A DNA stretch of 64,000 nt. It comes from Pseudeuparius sepicola (taxonomy: Eukaryota > Arthropoda > Insecta > Coleoptera > Anthribidae). The position numbers and the translations under genes are program-made. The notes beneath the pieces are model-generated. The model had not been told where the DNA came from and searched no databases. It was given only the letters and a program-made list of their open reading frames with translations. Shown one piece after another: positions 45,117-56,254 of this stretch (position 1 is the first letter of the stretch; every line of letters starts with the position of its first letter). The stretch covers positions 14,228,501 through 14,292,500 of the forward strand of contig OY987301.1 of NCBI GenBank assembly GCA_963920635.1, given 5' to 3'.

Positions 45117-45924
45117 TATAGGCCTGCGTATGTATATACCGTTCACTAGATGACAAAAATTAAAATTAATAATAAAGGAGAGCAGCTCAGAAAAGAGTGT
45201 TCTTCCCTATGGATTTTTGACTAACGCATAAAAAACTAATTCATTAATTTTTTTGACCCTCTATAATTTAAGTATGTAATTTGCCGCGTCAGAAAATAGA
45301 AACTAAAAAGGAGGCACGGATATGGGGCCACGCCTCTAATAAACATATCAAAAATTTATTATAAATTAACATAAATGATGACTAATAAAATTTTAAGGGG
45401 ACGGCCGCTTTTTCAAATAATCTGTCGGCACAACAAAGGCGAAGTTAATAAAGTTATTTACAAGTTAATAACGGAGCGGTACCACCCAAAATATTAAAAG
45501 CAATTAAAATAAATCATTGACCTGCGCCCGAGAAGCGAACGCACATAGGTACATTAGCAAACCACAATAAAGTCCACAAATAGATAAAGATAAAATTTAT
45601 GTACCTAATGTAAGTTTGCCTTTCTGGACCAAAGCAGGTACTTTAATCCTCCTATTGTAGGGATGTTCACAAAAAAATGTGTAGAAAGAAGTACAGATTC
45701 CTAAGACCTGTATTTGTTTTGAATTCATGGAACGCTGTGTCATTGCAGCTTGACATCATACTGTGTCTAATAATGGAAAGCGCTTGCGCGCGTCACTCGA
45801 GCTGCTGTCCTTTGTGCATATTACCATAAGCGGTTTTATGATTGATACAACTTTCTAAACTTGTAATATACAATTGGAAATTAGTGAATTATTAAGTCGA
45901 TAAAAAACAACTTATAAGTATAGT
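45117..45924. other. Intergenic; island at 45380-45560
   Basis: The 45380-45560 block is GC-richer, with GTTAATAACGGAGCGGTACC and CAATTAAAATAAATC, a candidate regulatory segment. The rest is AT-rich. Confidence 0.35.
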
Positions 45925-47028
45925 CACAACCTTCTCAAGCTTACAAGCCCTGCGCAAATATGTGGCAACGCCGCAGCGGGACGGTTCAAAGGGTCTATGC
46001 AGTATAGAGCAGTCTGCACTTTGGTTTAGTTTATATTTTCTAATAAATGTTCATCCCTCTTTTTAATTATAATTAAATACATTTGTGAACTTTGTTTCAA
46101 TAATAATTATTGGGTACCTATAAGTAAGTAGGTACGTTTGTTTAACAGACAATAAAAGCAGTAACAAGTATAACAAAATATACACAGAAGTATAAGTATT
46201 TAGAATAAGTACGATTCCTGGTGTGGATAGGTACAAGTCGAATTTAAAAAAAAAAATCGCAAAGTGCGCCATCAGGCAAATGACCTATCTTCCCTTATGA
46301 TTACATTTTCATAAAAATACAAACAACAAGCGAACAGAGAACAGCATGTTGTGAAGGAGAGTAATCTCTTCTGATTGAAATGGCAGTGAGGGTCAATTTC
46401 ATAATACATTCAACTAAATTATCTTTTGACTTTAACATTAGGTAAAGAAACTTTTGCAACAATACTAAACAATGTTTCAATTATTACAAAAACTTCTTTA
46501 ATTATAAAGGGTAGGTACTTTAGTTTGTCTATGCAATTGGCCCTTAATCATTTTATTTTTAAATTTTCGTCTTTTGGAAAGCCCAAAACGAATACAAATT
46601 GACCGATGGACGTCAAGCAAAGAAAACCTAGCTATTTCAAGTTATTATTACGATTACTTACAGCCAGGTATATAACTAAGTTATAGATTCCCTTGACGGT
46701 TCTAGGCATCTTGAGTCTTGAAATTGTAAAAAAAAACTATTCTCCACTTCGAACTTTTATAGAAATGTTTCACTTTTGCACAAAAAAACAAATTTATAAA
46801 AAAGCTGTCGCTAGCACTTCGGGCTGTCTGTTTCCACCCAGAGAAACACTGCCTCGTCGTATATAGCAATCTGGCGACGATAGCACTATACCCGCACTAA
46901 GTACACAAATTAATTCCGGTAAATTTCTTGTAAAATCAACCGACATGGAGTGACAGGCCACGCCGCGCAGACCCGCAAGCCATGTTGCCAGCTTTCTCAA
47001 CTTCAAGGCTTTCCTAGGGCCGGCTCTG
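45925..47028 (-). mobile_element. DNA element family D, copy 1, apparent 7-bp TSD GTATAGT
   Basis: The whole block is present, inverted, at 56255..57346. The outer heptamers CACAACC and, on the other strand, CAGAGCC are short TIRs. GTATAGT stands immediately before (45918-45924) and after (47029-47035). The minus strand holds a 70-codon frame with KLATWLAGLRGVACHS and SVDFTRNLPELIC that copy 2 keeps in part. The 5' block GGCAACGCCGCAGCGGGACG is strongly conserved. No known transposase is seen. Confidence 0.75.
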
Positions 47029-47663
47029 GTATAGTATTGTCTAATTCTTCACAACGTCAACATCGCACCTGCATCTATGCATGAACTAAGACAAATTTAA
47101 TTACTTTTTTAGTTTTGGTTAAGAAATTCTCCATGGGAGTTAGCCAGCACCATGAGACTCCGTCAAAGTATATAGGTACACCATGGTCCATTAAGCTTTC
47201 CCGGTGCTATTACCTATACACACGCAGCAGATTTAACCATACATAATACCGTTCTGATGTATTGTGTGATTTACGCTGGCAATATTGATTTCTGAGGCAC
47301 GCATGATACCTATTGCCGCCTTATTTGTAGTAATCTATCACCTGCAATGTGTTCCATAAATATATTACTCCATGTATGGGGAGACACCATGTTTAATACG
47401 ACGGGAAAAACTGTAAGTAACTATAATTTTTGTTGCAGTTTCGCAGAGAAATCTCCTTAGAATTTACACGTTCTCTTTAAATTATTATTATAGCTATATA
47501 GAGTGCGCTGCACAAAAATTAGATTCATCCGTTAATCAGCGATTCTTATTTGGGCTAAAATAATAGGCACGAGTTTTCTTGTGCCATTTTCATTTGGACG
47601 TCTATACTTGAAAATACAAGGCTTTAATTTAAAGTTGAATTTAAAAAATTGATTTATACGGGG
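47029..47663. other. No gene recognised
   Basis: AT-rich. Nothing supported. Confidence 0.5.
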
Positions 47664-48105
47664 AGTCAGTTTTTTGTAGCGAGACATTATACCATTGGAT
47701 AGAAAATGATATTTTAAAAAGAAAATTCCATATCAATATAGGCCTAAAAAAACTTCTTTTTATACCTATCCAATTATTTAATATCTAAGAGAATTTTCAA
47801 GAAACGGGACGGCTGTAGAATCCACGAAACCGACGGAAAATCCTCTATGAAACCTCTTTTTGAAATTGCTTGTTTTTTCTTATATTTCTTGATTTTTCGG
47901 GGGCCCGGGAAGCATCCAGAATATAGGCCTGCAAAAACTTCTTTTTATACCTATCCACTTATTTAATATCTAAGAGAATTTTCAAGAAACGGGACGGCTG
48001 TAGAATCAACGAAACCGACGGAAAATCCTCTATGAAACCTCTTTTCGAAATTGCTTGTTTTTTCTTATATTTCTTGATTTTTCGGGGGCCCAGGAAGCAT
48101 CCAGA
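47664..48105. repeat. MITE family M2 arm merged with a 2 x 185-bp tandem repeat
   Basis: Bases 47664-47760 match the arm of the M2 element (GAGTCAGTTTTTTGTAGC, CATTGGATAGAAAATGA). From 47736 a 185-bp unit starting ATATAGGCCT runs twice (47736-47920, 47921-48105) at about 96% identity. The unit includes AAACGGGACGGCTGTAGAA and TTTTTCGGGGGCCC.GG. Confidence 0.85.
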
Positions 48106-48231
48106 ACCTCACACGAAGGCTTCGGGGAAGCTTTAAAAATTCAATTAAATCAAAGTTTTGGTTCGTGGTTATAATAAACCAATGTAAAAAACCACTACGA
48201 GATTCTTTTAGATATGTATAATAATATTTTC

Positions 48232-49274
48232 TACAGGGTGTCCAACTTTAAAACTGTACAAATCCGTAAAATCTTCATTTTACTTCCTGCCATTTTCTAA
48301 ATGCAAATCCAGGGCCGGCAGCGATTTTTTTATACCCCCGATTTTCACGAAAACCATTTAGCGATTTTTTTATTTAAAATCTGACCCCACAGCGTTAATC
48401 AGAACACCCCAAAACCCCTATAGGTACTTATACCAAATTTGAATAAAAATATAGAGTGAGTTCCATTCTGCAGAATGTCAAAGTTGAGCAAAATATAGGA
48501 ATTTTAAAGGCATCTGCCAAGTCAAGTGTGCCATGCAATCCCCTCAAAACAGTTGAATGGTCAACAGGACCACTCAAGGTATTGGTATGCAAAGGTCCAA
48601 TACAAAATATACAGAGTGTTCTTATCTGTGCCATCCCAAATTACTGAATTTTTGGAACTTTATATACGGTTCAAAAATCGAGAATATCAAAACCGCTCCG
48701 CATACTATAAACGAACTAAATCTAAAAAATACAGAAGCATGCCAGTCAGTAAGTCCATATCAGTTAATGTGGCTGATGTGCCACAACAGGAAACTCACAG
48801 AAAATGTATCATCTTAGACAGTGACTTTGTTGAGAAAGGTCCAATAATTTAAATTGTTTTTATTTGTTGGTTGGCATATTTTGTAAAGAAATGAATAACT
48901 TTTGTGATATTTTTTCAATGATTCCAGAGCACTCCTGACCAGTAAAAAGTTTAATAAAAATTCAAAATTTTGAGATGGCTCAGAGAAAAATACCCTGTAT
49001 ATTTTATAGTAAATCTTTTCACACCAACATTTTGAGGGGTGCTGTTGACTATGCAACCTGTTTTGAAGGGATTCCATGGCACACTTGACTCGCCAGATGT
49101 CTTTAAAATTTTTATTTTGTTCAACTTTGACACCCTACAGAATGGAACTCCCCGCATACTTTTTGTTCAAATTTGGCATATGGGGCTCAGATTTTAAATA
49201 AAAAAAACGCTAAATGGTTTTCGTGAAAATCAGGGGTATAAAAAATCTCAGCTGGCGCTGGATTTGCATTTTGA
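48232..49274. mobile_element. Foldback MITE, right end truncated
   Basis: The left end TACAGGGTGTCCAACTTTAA is mariner-like. Inverted arms match from about 48296 (TGCAAATCCAG) to about 48560 and from about 49030 to 49272, sharing TTTTCACGAAAACCATTTAGC and CAAAGTTGAGCAAAAT. The outer 60 bases of the left arm have no counterpart at the right, so one end is lost. Confidence 0.75.
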
Positions 49275-49700
49275 CCTGCCTGTCAGGTCAGGTGTGACAG
49301 CCGTGAGCAGTCTTTATTAATACGTCAGTCAACGATATCTAATACCTAATAATGCAGCGATTTAACCTATGTTCCATGACTGTCGTATTAATAGGTCAGT
49401 CAACGCAATTTTTATTTTCCACAGAGAGGAGCGGGGTGGTACGATGGAATGTATAGTGGAAGTTGTTGATTTGAGAAGCCGTAGAATTGGCGCAACGTTG
49501 CCGCACTTTCCCGAAATTCTTGATTTCTTGCTCATTTCTCATGCCTAGTGGAAACATTTATGAGGCAGCGCTTGTACATTTTGTACAGCAATTTCCCAAG
49601 TTTCCTAATTGCATAATATTTTAGGTATTTCTTAATAAGTGTCTCTTTATTGTGGTCACTGTGTTAGATGTGGATTCTTTGTCATAAGATGATCTTCCTG
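49275..49700. other. No gene recognised
   Basis: A short motif ATTAATA..GTCAGTCAACG occurs twice in direct orientation (about 49317 and 49391). Otherwise AT-rich and without features. Confidence 0.45.
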
Positions 49701-49733
<33 letters not shown>

Positions 49734-49746
49734 ATATATTATATAA
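49701..49746. repeat. AT/TA microsatellite
   Basis: About 46 bases of nearly pure alternating A and T with two TT interruptions. Confidence 0.97.
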
Positions 49747-49769
49747 GAACCTTTGATATGGTGCCACCA

Positions 49770-50520
49770 CCGGCCGCACTCCATATATTTACGACGTGGC
49801 AAAAACAAAACCATAATTGAATATAATTGAATAATTCGCGTCCATTATTCACCTGCCGGTTTCAAAGCGAGCCGCTCCCGCCGTTCCCAGCCGCATTATT
49901 TCCATTTATTTGCAATTTCAAAATAGCGAAATCGAGAAAAATCCCGTCTAATTTCGATCGCGGCGTGTTTTACTGTTATTAATCAATACCTGCGGCCAAT
50001 TTCGCCGCCGCTTCTCGCAACCTATTACGCTTAATTGATTAAAGGTAGCCGCGGCGACCCGACTATGGCCGCCGCCGCCGCCATCTACAGACGGCCCGGC
50101 GAAGAAAAAACCGACTTTCCATCGCGGACGGGCCTTCCGCCATCCTGCAATTCGAATAATAGATTGTCCGGCCGCATAATAGAGCAATGGCACCGTTTTT
50201 ATCGGTGCTGCCGTCGTCCGCCGGGGTCCGCTCCTAAATGGCAACTATTAATTTGATTCTAATGGCCGCTAAGTGCGCGCTGCGCCGGAGCGATTGCGCA
50301 AAAATTACATACAATTAAGGAATGGGGCCGCTCAGAGATGCGGACGGGTTTTTTCCGTTGAAAAACTGCCGGGACGTCTAAAAAGGACTCAATAAAGGAG
50401 GCTGCCTGGCCGCGCACGTAGAGTTCGCGGTACGCCGGCCGAAAAAATTACTTAAAATAGACGGGAGCGGCCGTTCGACGGACGGCGCGAAGCCGCTTTT
50501 AGTAATAGACGTAGCGACAT
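49770..50520. other. Long GC-rich island, candidate regulatory DNA
   Basis: The longest GC-rich block outside the exon: many CpGs, ACGCTTAATTGATTAAAGG, CTATTAATTTGATTC and CGCATTATTTCCATTTATTTG. Frames on both strands contain no domain. Its place in the presumed first intron suits an intronic enhancer; inference only. Confidence 0.45.
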
Positions 50521-51164
50521 GTAGATCTATCTACTCCGGGGAAAACAAAGTGGGTATATACGGAGAAACACCGCTGAAGACGAATACACAATCGTTGGAT
50601 GAGCGCAAAACAAATCCCAAGCCAATGGCGTCGATGCTATTGGCTGCCGTAGAGTTTTTTTGTCGCCAGAAACTACAATACCATATATCTACATTCTAGG
50701 TTTTGGTACACTAATTTACACCACCATACCTATAGAAGAATCTACTACGACAAGAAGATGCCTCGCGGTGTAGTGCCATAAATCGACCGAAAAAGCAAGT
50801 ACCGTTGCCATCTCCGCAACAGGTATATACAGTCCAAGTTCAAATCGAAAACCAAATGTGCAAATGCCGATTGCCGGTTACAACGCTGAGCCCAAAGTCA
50901 TCAGAACCCCTTAGCACATCGGAGAAGACCAGAATACAGAGAATTAATCTTGTCAAATATGTCAAATGGAGCCTAACTTTAAACGGTAGGTAATTAATCC
51001 GTTGTAGGTCACTGTGAATCTTCTTTATCGGTTTTAAATTAATCTATAATAAATGAAGAACGCAGTCTACTTCATAATTTATCTGAACAATCATATCGGG
51101 TGTGTGAAAAATTACGTAAAAGTTGGGCTCCATTTGATATATTTGACAAGATGGACCCTCTGTA
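50521..51164. other. No gene recognised
   Basis: A 62-codon frame at 50805-50993 ends close to a GTAGGT-like donor but has no recognisable domain. Confidence 0.35.
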
Positions 51165-52381
51165 CACAGATAGAAATACAATTCTTCATAGAAAAATATT
51201 TGTTGTTTGATCAAGAATTATTTGCCAGAAATAATATTTATTTCCGTAAAAACTATGTTATTTAAACGAAGATTTATTTTTTTCAATTAAAAAATAAGTG
51301 TTTTTTGGGTAAGGTATTTAATTTGTTTGACACATTATTGTTTAGTGGAAGCATATATTATTTTCCTGAAATAAGGTATTAATTGGTGCAAACAAGAATA
51401 ATTTTTATTTATTGTTTATACCTTTTGGTTGTTTGGATCAACCACATTGATATTTGGTTTAAATTTGACCTTATTTGAGTTAAATAATACTGCGTACCAT
51501 TTTATAGCTATCTCACTCCAGAGAATGAAAGATAGAAAGAAAGAGAAAATATGGGAGGCATAGAGGGCGCACTCTAGTGTCGGCGTTCAGCGCTGTTCAG
51601 TGTCCGTGAAAGTAGTACCCGCCTGCAGTATCCCTGGAGGTTTTGTGCACGCAGTTTTATTATCATTTATAGTTGCCGAGTAGCCGAGTGTAGTGTGGTG
51701 TACTGTGTGTAGTGTGTATTGTGTTTTTCAACCTATTTTGTAAGTACACGCATAAACAATAATAGAAACAAATCTCAAAGAACCTACTTGAAATATATCA
51801 TATAGACCACCTCTATGATGGTATGTTGGTATGTCTTGCATAGTTTGTTTTTATACCAAATAAAGTTTATTTTAATTGTATTTAAATAAATATTTTTATA
51901 GCATTACAATTTATCGTGTTTTTCTAATCCACTTCCCATCTTTATGAATCGAGTAAACTTAATGTTTTTTATTTGAATGGACAAAAACTGAAATTTTTAA
52001 ATAATGATAAAGATAAAGGTTGCTTTACTTTAAATAAATAATATTTTATTTGAGTGAATACCCTGAATGGGTAATTCAACCCACCACAATTGTTTAGCGC
52101 AACTTTCTTAATTTTTTAAATAGAATAAATGTTTTTGAACATTATATATTTGTTCCTTCGAAATATATCATTTATTCAATTCAAATCATTTGTATCTCCA
52201 TGGGATTAAAAATTAATTTCTTCCAAATAATATTTTATTTGTCCCAAATTAAATGCTGTTTTTAAATTGAAACAAACCAAATGTTTTATTCAAAGTCAGT
52301 CTAGGGTTCGCCGTATACAAGCATCAAATTTGTTTGAGTTAAATAAATTTTATTTGATTCAAGTATCTCTTTCTATCTGTG
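51165..52381. mobile_element. TIR element family E, copy 2
   Basis: Inverted relative to 14695..16288 and matching it over nearly the full length, without the 374-bp nested element. The ends are CACAGATAGAAATA and TATCTCTTTCTATCTGTG, with TA on both outer sides. The interior has a CpG-bearing segment (51550-51720) and dense AAATAAT-type subterminal repeats. No transposase. Confidence 0.88.
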
Positions 52382-52737
52382 TATTCTGGTCTTCTCTGTG
52401 CCCCTAGATACCAGGATTCATTCATAAAGTCTGTTTTATTTTTCAAATGATATTTTATTTCTCTCTTACTCATTCGGTTTTGTGACAAGCACTGCTCTTC
52501 CTCGCCATTTCCAAATAGATACCTTTTAAGCCCCAGTCGATTCACACAAATGTCTCAAATTCTTCCAATAATAATCGCTATACATGCAGTAAATTCAGTA
52601 AACACCACCATCGCTTTGTCAATCCGCCATTCAATAGCTGGAGGAGAATTATGAATGAAAGCGGTGAAGTGGTGCCGGATGTCGGGACCAATTCGATTTC
52701 CAAAGTGGACAATATTAAGCTTTAGTCGATTAATATT
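52382..52737. other. No gene recognised
   Basis: Spacer with a slightly GC-richer stretch at 52600-52700. No domain. Confidence 0.45.
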
Positions 52738-53068
52738 TTACTTTTGATTTACCCAAAGTTATCAACAATAAGTATAACAACTAAGCTATGCGAGCCGCTC
52801 ACTAACCGGGACCGAGAAAAATTACAGCACGACCGACAAGGAGTGTTTAGCCATCATTTGGGGCATCGAGAAAATGCGTCCGTATTTAAAGGGATATAAA
52901 TTTACCGCAGTGACCGACCACCAGTCTCTAGGGTGACTCCGATCTCTCAAAAATCCGTTCGGACGTTTAGCGCGTTGGGTTGTATTTTTACAACAATATG
53001 ACTTCGAAATAAAGTACCGCCGAGGCACGCTTACTTTTGATTTACCCAAAGTTATCAACAATAAGTAT
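52738..53068 (+). repeat. 38-bp perfect direct repeats flanking a gypsy fragment
   Basis: The 38 bases starting TTACTTTTGATTTACCC at 52738-52775 recur without change at 53031-53068. Between them lie 255 bp of Ty3/gypsy coding sequence. This is far longer than the 4-6-bp duplication an LTR element makes, so an end-joining or template-switch repair event is likely. Confidence 0.95.
52795..53030 (+). pseudogene. Ty3/gypsy pol fragment, RNase H domain
   Basis: In one frame: [20 protein letters not shown], then [20 protein letters not shown], a stop at the codon after G (expected W), LRSLKNPFGRLARWV, and YDFEIKYRRGTL. This is the RNase H region of gypsy polyproteins; [10 protein letters not shown] and TDHQSL are its landmark motifs. 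About 77 codons survive, with one internal stop and otherwise good conservation, which suggests the capture is recent. LTRs, RT core and integrase are absent. Confidence 0.9.
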
Positions 53069-53654
53069 GTGTAATGGTGGAATTTATCTCGTGTTCACAT
53101 ATACCATTATAATATACTATATAAGCTATAAGTGTCACTTTAAGATAAAACTGACAACCCTGCTACGTTCTGCATACTATCGGGTATTAGACTGTATCCT
53201 GATGCTTATGGCAGCAGAACAAATGTAAATAATAGTATCTAGGGATTCCGCTAACTTTCGCTCTCGATGCAACCGCATATCCCAAAGGATCTTTTTCGCA
53301 GGTCGGAAATTTAACATGTAATTGGTTTTCTTGTCGTGGAAGGTTGTTCTATGTAACATTACTTATCAAAATACCTACCTCGCATCAACTTCAACAAGCA
53401 AAATATGCAGTGATTTATAGCTTGGAATTTTTCCTTGCAATCGACCGTTTGACCATAAGCGCCTAGAACACAAATTTACTTCACTTCTTTAACATGTAAC
53501 TTTTTTGCAAACCAATAAATATGTCGCTAATAATTAATTCCCACTTATGCAGTTATTTATCAATTGCCCCTGTTTATAATATCTAATGAAAATAATTTAT
53601 TTAAATGGCCGAGAAAAAATCCGATTTATACACAGCTGGTAGATTGTAATAAGT
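53069..53654. other. No gene recognised
   Basis: AT-rich with CTAATAATTAATTCCC near 53528. Nothing coding. Confidence 0.45.
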
Positions 53655-53906
53655 GACCGTAGATTAATTATTACATTGTAATAGTTGTTTCCAATTAATG
53701 CCGAATGGATAAAAAATGGTAGTGTTTATTGTATCTATCATATTTTTAATTTTTTTTTATTTGGGTGTTAGGTATAGTGAAGATACAGATACCGTGACTT
53801 TCCCAAAGGTTTGAGACCCTACGCAAAATTATACATATAGTCTTAGATGGAGTTGATTTTTCATAAATACCTTAAAATAATGACCGTATAGATTAATTAT
53901 AACATT

Positions 53907-54561
53907 GGTAAATTTCTAGTTTATCCACTTTTGGGTTAGAGAAAAACTAAAATTACCTTTTTGTTGTACATAATCCCAGAAACACTGAAACCACTTTCAT
54001 ATGTTGCGCTAATGACCGGAAGTATCCCGAAAAGATTATTGAAATCTAAACAATAATACGTATAAAACCAGGGAACAAGGACCAGGGCCATGATGTTTTT
54101 CAGCGGCTATTGCGGGTGCGCTGACTTGGTTACCAGGCAATGTTGTCAAACGCACGAATTAAAAATGCTTGACCCTTTCGGAGTTGCAACAGTTGCACCT
54201 TTCTATCATTACAATGACCCTGTGGGAGTTAAACAAGTTTCTTTTTATAAGGAAATATAAATAATAATAAGGAAATCGCTACACTCAGGGCAAGGAAAAT
54301 TTTTAAGGAAACATTTTTATTTCTTGCGTTTGACAACATTGACTAGTAACCAAGTCAGCGCACCCGCAATAGCCGCTGAGAAACATCATGGAGCTGGTTT
54401 TGTACGTATTATTGTCTATTAGATTTCAATAATTTTTTCGGGACACTTCCGGTCATTAGCGCAACATATGAAAGTGGTTTCCGTGTTTCTGGGATTATGT
54501 ACAACACAAAGGTAATTTTAGTTTTTCTATAACCCAAAAGTGGATAAACTAGAAAATTACC
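53907..54561. mobile_element. Foldback element, about 240-bp arms
   Basis: The left arm GGTAA..TTCTAGTTTATCC to GTTGTCAAACGC (53907-54156) mirrors GCGTTTGACAACATT to GGATAAACTAGAAAATTACC (54327-54561). The arms share GTACATAATCCCAGAAACAC, CATATGTTGCGCTAATGACC and GGGTGCGCTGACTTGGTTAC. It interrupts the duplicated unit between AACATT and ATAACGG; flanking ATAAC may be part of a TSD. Confidence 0.88.
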
Positions 54562-54759
54562 ATAACGGTATAATATAGTTTATGGCGCATGGATAAAAAA
54601 TGGTAGTTTATTGCATCTCTCATATTTTGCATTTTTTTTTGTTTTCTTTAGGTGTTATAGTCAAGATACAGATACTCTGACTTCTCCAAAGGTTTGAGAC
54701 TCTCTACGAAAAGTATAGGTATACATAGTCTTGAATGGGTAAATTTATTGTAAAAGATT

Positions 54760-55385
54760 AATTTTCTTGAAATCGGCAGTGAAGTGTCTATATAAAAATC
54801 GTCATTAAAAGCTCAGAAATCGGCACTGAAGTAACGCATTATTGTATGATTTTTTTCAATAAGTAGGCCTTGACGAGATGTAAATATCAAACGTCAGACG
54901 CGGAGCCATCGCCCGTCAAAAGTGACCAAATATTCAAAACCCGGCCAATAAAGGCCCATTTAACTTTTAGTGCACATTGCGAAATTGTTACCTAATATTA
55001 GCGGCGTAATCTTTCAGTATAAATATTTTAGTAGGTTTGAATATTAATCTATTTTTCATGGAGGCTGCACAACAGGCAGCAGTTTGGAGTTTCTGTTGGG
55101 AAGCGCCGTGCCTCGTCATACTTGACCTAGGTAGAGCGATCGCCAAAATCAAGCAACGCCGCGCGAGGTCGGTTCGTGGACGGGTGATCCCTACTTCTTG
55201 CCTAACAAAAAAAAATATTTTTTTTCCGATTTAAAAAAAAATACAATATGTACCTCGGCATTGAAGTTCTTTTTATGACTCATGTGGTTTAATTTCCTCC
55301 TGAATCCTAAAATGTTTAACTTCAGTGCCTTGGTACCTACATAAATAACTATGATGTATAAACTAAGAAAATTTTTTTCTACTTT
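54760..55385. repeat. Repeat family C, copy c
   Basis: Near-complete copy matching 22490..23062, core 54769-55233 between GAAATCGG and CCGATTTA. It contains CAATAAGTAGGCCTTG, AATATCAAACGTCAGACGCG and AAGCAACGCCGCGCGA. It sits inside the duplicated unit described at 53655, which gives its empty site. Confidence 0.82.
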
Positions 55386-55430
55386 GAATCTTACTTAGGT
55401 AGGTGGAGTTTGTTTTTCAGAAATACCTTG

Positions 55431-56254
55431 AAATAATGAAACCATACCTAAATGCACAAAGAGGACATATTTTTACAAGTATAGAATCTACATAGCAATA
55501 TTTTTCGATGTTCTACTAATCATAGGAGATTCGGTATTAACAACTGATCATCAAAATTGAAAGTTTCAAAGTCAACGTTCGGACAGCTGGACCAATATAC
55601 ATAACATTTTTCGGTGGAATCGAAAAAAATGGTTAGAATTCAAAAATGCAAAAATATAGGTAGATATACGGTGTTTCTTATAAAAAAAACATAGTTATAT
55701 TTATATCACTGTTACTCGATATTGAATAGTTTTTCTGAAAATACCTACATTCCAATAACCCCGTATCTATAGGGGCTATTAAAATGTTTACGCATCTCTA
55801 GCTCCAAAAATAAAGGAGCTATTAGAGGTGATCGATATAACTTGACCACCTTATACATAAGCAAGTATATTTTATTAAATTCATATAAATTCCATTCCTT
55901 TATATTTACTCGTTCAGCGATCCGACCGCTTCCTGCCCACATGGCTCGCGGCGCGCCTGTGTGGGTGATAAATAGTTGGGCGCCGGGTAAAGCCCGACTA
56001 TTATGACAGCTAATGCCTTGTATTTCGACAGCTACACGCGGTAAATAAAGCGCGATCGCCGGAAACGCTCGTCTATGCCGCGCAGCCGCACAAAAAAAAT
56101 ATCGCGGCGCGATGTTACTTTTGAAATGCGGGAATGCTGGCTTGAAGGTTGTAGAAAAGGAAAACACTGAGCAAAGCGCTGTTGTCGGCCACTCTTTGTT
56201 GTATCTGAAACACCTTATTTCGACAGGGGACTGATTTTTTTAATATCGTTCTGC
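55431..56254. other. Intergenic; MITE scrap and GC-rich block
   Basis: About 55600-55700 is the inverse of an internal piece of the MITE at 30452..30985 (GCATTTTTGAATT, TTTTTTTATAAGAAACACC). 55905-56110 is CpG-rich with no domain. Confidence 0.4.

Larger units (their letters stand above)
53655..55430. repeat. Tandem duplication whose second copy was split by two insertions
   Basis: The unit TGACCGTAGATTAATTAT...TACCTTAAAATAATG (53655-53882, about 225 bp) recurs from 53881 to 55430 in three separated pieces: 53881-53906, about 54562-54740 and about 55405-55430. The first gap is the foldback at 53907..54561, the second is repeat family C (54760..55385). Shared landmarks are ATGGATAAAAAATGGTAGT, AAGATACAGATAC and AAAGGTTTGAGA. 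Confidence 0.85.

Noticed and set aside
48456..49157. Several 60-108 codon frames in the 48-49 kb region
   Set aside because: They lie in the two inverted arms of a foldback element and are mirror images of each other, not genes.
49948..50256. Two open frames of 73-98 codons in the GC-rich island
   Set aside because: Opposite-strand frames with biased composition and no motif; the block reads better as regulatory DNA.
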